A stretch of DNA of 17,174 bases from Peptostreptococcaceae bacterium (GTDB lineage: Bacteria > Bacillota_A > Clostridia > Peptostreptococcales > Acidaminobacteraceae): positions 1-17,174 of the forward strand of contig JABXKX010000058.1 in the NCBI GenBank assembly GCA_013619035.1, given 5' to 3'. Position 1 is the first letter of the stretch. Every line of letters starts with the position of its first letter. The notes beneath the pieces are model-generated. The model was not told where the DNA came from and searched no databases. It worked only from the letters and a program-made list of their open reading frames with translations. Below are positions 13,420 to 17,174 of the stretch, piece after piece. The position numbers were made by a program, and so were the translations under genes.

Positions 13420-16053
13420 TTAAAATTCATCAACGATACCATCTTTATTGTTTATTTCCATATAATCCGAAGAAGTTCCAACTTTCACATCACGTACCGT
13501 AGGATCATCAATATCTTTAATCGTTGTATTATATGCAAAATATGCTCTTACTTCTAATAACTCATCAATATTTCCACTGTATATTCTATTCATTAATCCA
13601 GAAATATCCAAAGACCCATCATTATCAACATCTTGATCAACCATAATATAAGGTATTCTATATACTTCTAGAGTTGATTCAATATCTTTCAAATCGTCGT
13701 ATACTACACTATCTAGTATTCCATTTAAACTCTTAAATGTTATTGAATACTTGATTTTAAGTTTAAGATCCTCGCCTACTTCATAACTCGAATTGATATA
13801 CTTATCTAATTGAATATATACTTTTGTATCACCGTTTCTAGAATTATATACTGTTGTTTCTAACGCATTGCCGTTTAAATCTTCAACAACAATTGTTGGA
13901 TAAGTATACTCTAACGGCGTGTCTATCACTTCTTTCGGAGCTAACAATTCAACCACAATCATAGGATTATAAAGATTGACCCCAGATGGGAACTCGTCTT
14001 CTCCATCTACCGTAATTGTTATTTCTTTCTTCTCAGAATAAATGAAAGGATTTAAATCTGATTCAATTATAGTTCTTACAACTTGTCTTAAAGGGAGTTC
14101 TATAGAAAATGCACCATTTACATATATATTATCACCCGTTGTTTTATCTTTTTTATTGGCATCAATAGAAAATTTAATTACATCATCATAACTTGTATAT
14201 TGCTCTGGATCTTCCAACTCATATCTATACGACACTCTCTTATTTAAAATAGTAAACACATCATCATCCGTTGGATTGATTTTGTCATCCACTCTAATCG
14301 GATCCTTATCCTCACCATCTTTTTTAATGTAAGGCGTTAAATTGTATTTCACATTGGTTTCATCTGCTATTTGATCCCAAGATACAATATAAGTATTATT
14401 CTCACGTTCAACGGTTAAGTTTAAAATACTAGGTTCCGTATTTCCAGTCCCCTCACCTCTACCAGATAACTTATCATTAATCAGTATGGCTTCAACCTTA
14501 TAAACTGTCGTAGCACCATCATCAGCTGTTATCGGTGTTACAAACGACGTTTGATCACTTCCAACTGTACCAACCTCAACATCCACTCCATCAACAACTT
14601 TGTAGATTTTATATGTTTTAGCACCATCATACGGATCCCATGATACGTTCACATCATTGTCAGGGTTTTTGCCTTCTTCTTGAGGTCTAGTAGCAGTAAC
14701 ATTTTTAACCGGATTTAGCTCTACTGTAAAGGTATCTGTTGCAGCATGTTTAATTCTATCCACGCCATCAATGTCTTTATAAGCTAACTCACTACCATCT
14801 TCAGCAAAAGTATAAGTCCCTACACTGCTATAATTTGCTTTTATGGTAAATATTACAGGCTCAGCTATATACTCTGTACGACTATCATTTAACTTATAAG
14901 GAACACTATCAATGTTATAAGTGAAACTTTGCCCATCAATAGTAAATTTATCTGAGTCAAAATTAGGATCGGTTGTGTCAATTGTTAAACCTTCAGGTAA
15001 AACATCAGAATAACTTACATTATCGACTCTTAAATCCGCTAATATTTCTTTAGAAATTTCTCCATAAACACCATTAATCTCATCTGCTGTTTCAGCTTGT
15101 TGATAGTATTGATTATTTACATTCTTAGCGATGTTTTCTAATTCGTTTTGCGGTGATGTATTAAACGCTAAGAAATAACTCTTATCAAATACATCCAATT
15201 TAGATGCCATTAGTTCTGCATACTTAATACCTCTTGCATAATCATTACTTCCATTTGTAGAAGGAGACGTAGCTGTACCATCATAATAATATCTATTAGA
15301 ATAGCCTGATACTAAATAACTACTGTCCGGTCTATTTGAAGTATAATCTTTATAACTATAAAAACTTGGCTCACCATCAGAAAGAAATACAAAAAACTTT
15401 TCTGCTGCATCATTAGATTGAGTTGATCCAGTTAATTGATAACTCTTTCTCATAGAATCACCAACATTTGTACCACCATTAGGACTCATGCCATTAATTT
15501 CTGATTTAATAGCTTCCTTGTTATAGTATTGAGTTGTCCCATGAACCGTACCATTACTAATATCGATTAGATTGGTACTATTTCTTGTAAACATTGTTGA
15601 ACTTGAACTATATGTTATTAAAGATAACTTCAAATTAGGATTTTCAGATAACTTATCCACAAAAGTAGAAGCGGCGTTCTTTAATATCGACATACGGCTG
15701 GTTCCATCAAACTTCGAAGATGTAGGTTCATTTCCAGCCAAATCCCATCTCATTGAACCTGATCTATCAAGAACTAATACAACTTCTTTTGGAGGTACAG
15801 GCACGTTAATCTCTTGCTTTTCAATAGGACCAAAGATCATTGTATAAGTAATATCAACTGTATTCTTAGTTGGATCCAAGTTATTAATAACAGCTTTACT
15901 AGTTGTTACTGCTTGTCCATCCTCACCCAAAACACTAAAACTTCTATCAACAGCAACATCTACCTGGTAATCATACGTCTCAGAAAATGCTATGAAACTA
16001 AAATTACTTATAAGCAATACTACAATCAAAAAACTACTTAATATTCTTTTCAT
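13420..16053 (-). CDS. Large secreted VWA-domain protein with FN3-like modules
   Basis: This 877-residue protein has a signal peptide (1-24). A beta domain (about 28-88) leads into a von Willebrand A domain (about 90-335). Its metal-ion-dependent adhesion site is complete: DRSGS (D96, S98, S100), T195 in NGGTNVGDSM and D226 in LSDGEPS. Residues 340-445 look like a DUF11-type beta domain (VLPEGLTID). Two FN3-like modules follow (about 448-540 with SWDPYDGAKTYKIY, and 543-655 with SWDQ). A C-terminal beta domain (about 658-800) contains EYTYPTIVVEDLNG, then a DVDNDGSLD calcium-loop-like stretch (808-816) and a tail ending NNKDGIVDEF. It has no wall-sorting or SLH motif. The start ATG at 16053 has GGAGGAG upstream, directly after the SLH gene's TAG. 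A metal-dependent adhesin-like role is likely; the ligand is unknown. Confidence 0.88.
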   Translation of the reverse strand: MKRILSSFLIVVLLISNFSFIAFSETYDYQVDVAVDRSFSVLGEDGQAVTTSKAVINNLDPTKNTVDITYTMIFGPIEKQEINVPVPPKEVVLVLDRSGSMRWDLAGNEPTSSKFDGTSRMSILKNAASTFVDKLSENPNLKLSLITYSSSSTMFTRNSTNLIDISNGTVHGTTQYYNKEAIKSEINGMSPNGGTNVGDSMRKSYQLTGSTQSNDAAEKFFVFLSDGEPSFYSYKDYTSNRPDSSYLVSGYSNRYYYDGTATSPSTNGSNDYARGIKYAELMASKLDVFDKSYFLAFNTSPQNELENIAKNVNNQYYQQAETADEINGVYGEISKEILADLRVDNVSYSDVLPEGLTIDTTDPNFDSDKFTIDGQSFTYNIDSVPYKLNDSRTEYIAEPVIFTIKANYSSVGTYTFAEDGSELAYKDIDGVDRIKHAATDTFTVELNPVKNVTATRPQEEGKNPDNDVNVSWDPYDGAKTYKIYKVVDGVDVEVGTVGSDQTSFVTPITADDGATTVYKVEAILINDKLSGRGEGTGNTEPSILNLTVERENNTYIVSWDQIADETNVKYNLTPYIKKDGEDKDPIRVDDKINPTDDDVFTILNKRVSYRYELEDPEQYTSYDDVIKFSIDANKKDKTTGDNIYVNGAFSIELPLRQVVRTIIESDLNPFIYSEKKEITITVDGEDEFPSGVNLYNPMIVVELLAPKEVIDTPLEYTYPTIVVEDLNGNALETTVYNSRNGDTKVYIQLDKYINSSYEVGEDLKLKIKYSITFKSLNGILDSVVYDDLKDIESTLEVYRIPYIMVDQDVDNDGSLDISGLMNRIYSGNIDELLEVRAYFAYNTTIKDIDDPTVRDVKVGTSSDYMEINNKDGIVDEF

Positions 16054-16064
16054 CTGCTCCTCCT

Positions 16065-17144
16065 CTAACGTTTATATAAAAAATTGAATAAACTATAATC
16101 ACCATAATTCTCATAGTAACATTCTACATAACTACCATCTGCAAGGCTACCACTGTATCCATTACTACTATCTATCTTCATGTTCGCCACAACTGAATTA
16201 AATTGATTTTCAAACACTTGGTCTGGATACAATTGAGTCAACACGCTAATATAATCTTCTTGAGCGAGGACATTATTCAAATTAGTTAATACTGCCGAAA
16301 CATACATTGTTCCATTGATATCACTTATTTCTATCAAAGATTCATCCTCATATTTCAATTTAAAAGATGTTGTCATCAGTTCATCTAAAATAACATCATC
16401 ACGTTTTGCAATTGTTTCACCTTGCTTTAAAACCTTATAACCAACATGACTTCCTATCACTTTCATATCTTCAGAAGTCCAATCAATTCCCCCACTGGCT
16501 ACAGGGTCATACTCATATTGAGCTAATAAATCCGCATTTTTTGATACTTTATATAAAAGCGTAATCGCTTGTTCTCTCGTTGTTTTTCCTAAAGGATTCA
16601 TTGTGTCTAGTCCATTTATTTTTCCAGTACCAGAAATAATCTCTTTTATATAATTGAACTCTACAAATGGTACTGCCCAATTACTGATTTGACTATTGTC
16701 AGAAAATAAGGCGTTAGATTTCGGTAGCTCTGTATTCGGATTTATAGCTTTTACCAAGTTATAAACCAAAGCTGCTACCTCTTCTCTTTTAATTTCTTGA
16801 TCAGCCCTAAAGGTCTGGTCTTCATAACCGCCTACTATCTTAGCATTGTATGCTTTGATTATTTCAGTTTCATAAGCATGACCTGAAATATCCGTAAACG
16901 GATTAGGTTCAGTTATCTCAACAATTACGTTGTTTTGTTCCAATACCTTCAAAGCAATCAAAACATACTCATATCTCGTAATATTATCTTGATACTTTGT
17001 TCTCAAAGGTTCCGGAACAATATTGTCTTCAATGGCAGGCTCTACAAACTCCACGGCCCAATCACTTGGATCTGCAAATACAAATAACTGCATCGAAAGC
17101 AGCAGTAAAATCACAGTAACAATCATCATTCTCTTTTTTATCAT
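16065..17144 (-). CDS. SLH-domain cell-surface protein
   Basis: This 359-residue exported protein has a signal peptide (1-24, ending VFA) and three SLH motifs at about 28-72 (DWAVEFVEPAIEDNIVP, NITRYEYVLIALKVLE), 82-134 (FTDISGHAYETEIIKAYN, IKREEVAALVYNL) and 147-201 (FSDNSQISNWAVPFVEFN, TTREQAITLLYKV). Three N-terminal SLH motifs normally bind pyruvylated secondary wall polymer, so this is the anchor protein of the cluster. Residues 220-359 form a domain I do not recognise, containing FKLKYEDESLIEISDINGT and ending YSLFNFLYKR. The start ATG at 17144 has AGAGGAG six bases upstream; an in-frame ATG at the window edge (17174) has no visible site. The SD follows a TAG in another frame, as in the next gene pair, so another gene may end just before it. 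The operon promoter is therefore probably outside the window. Confidence 0.9.
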   Translation of the reverse strand: MIKKRMMIVTVILLLLSMQLFVFADPSDWAVEFVEPAIEDNIVPEPLRTKYQDNITRYEYVLIALKVLEQNNVIVEITEPNPFTDISGHAYETEIIKAYNAKIVGGYEDQTFRADQEIKREEVAALVYNLVKAINPNTELPKSNALFSDNSQISNWAVPFVEFNYIKEIISGTGKINGLDTMNPLGKTTREQAITLLYKVSKNADLLAQYEYDPVASGGIDWTSEDMKVIGSHVGYKVLKQGETIAKRDDVILDELMTTSFKLKYEDESLIEISDINGTMYVSAVLTNLNNVLAQEDYISVLTQLYPDQVFENQFNSVVANMKIDSSNGYSGSLADGSYVECYYENYGDYSLFNFLYKR

Positions 17145-17174
17145 TTCAATCTCCTCTAAAATATGGTTATACAT

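Noticed and set aside
1..17174. CRISPR arrays, tRNA or rRNA genes, insertion sequences, prophage genes, toxin-antitoxin pairs
   Set aside because: None was seen on either strand: no spaced direct repeats, no transposase or integrase-like proteins, and no cloverleaf or rRNA-like stretches.

Overview
This 17.2 kb window is AT-rich and codes almost entirely on the minus strand. Strong AGGAG-type Shine-Dalgarno (SD) sites, a FapR-controlled type II fatty-acid synthesis operon, S-layer-homology (SLH) anchoring and Sec signal peptides without outer-membrane features point to a low-GC Gram-positive bacterium, most likely a member of the Clostridia. I cannot name the genus from the sequence. All gene starts below were re-chosen from SD positions. 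Several lie inside the longest possible open frame, and two (fabH and the copper-amine-oxidase-domain gene) use TTG.

Layout from left to right. (1) Positions 3-194 hold the 3' end of an unrecognised plus-strand gene, which converges on the minus-strand block at a perfect 28-nt palindrome. (2) Positions 215-1384 encode a YibE/F-family membrane protein. Its ribosome site lies directly behind an intrinsic terminator that ends the preceding gene (1431-3173), a secreted 5'-nucleotidase-family enzyme with a poly-threonine linker and a C-terminal LysM domain. (3) Positions 3540-9391, read right to left, are fapR-plsX-fabH-fabD-fabG-acpP-fabF, a compact operon for phospholipid and fatty-acid initiation and elongation. 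No enoyl-ACP reductase or FabZ dehydratase gene is present. Upstream of fapR are two promoter modules, each with its own 17-bp FapR-type box, so malonyl-CoA-responsive autoregulation is expected. The operon ends at a 13-bp hairpin terminator (3471-3510). (4) Positions 9604-17144 are a four-gene secreted or cell-surface cluster, transcribed SLH protein, VWA protein, copper-amine-oxidase-N-domain protein, lectin-like/FN3-repeat protein. It runs in from beyond the right edge and ends at a terminator just upstream of the fapR promoters.

The fab operon supplies acyl-ACP and activates acyl groups for phospholipid synthesis (PlsX), with FapR sensing malonyl-CoA. The surface cluster looks like one functional unit. 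Only the first protein carries a recognised wall anchor (three SLH motifs). The large VWA and FN3 proteins lack an LPXTG or SLH anchor but appear by eye to end in the same type of beta-rich C-terminal module. My main candidate for something undescribed is therefore a non-covalent surface assembly built on the SLH protein. Its substrate or partner cannot be read from the sequence.
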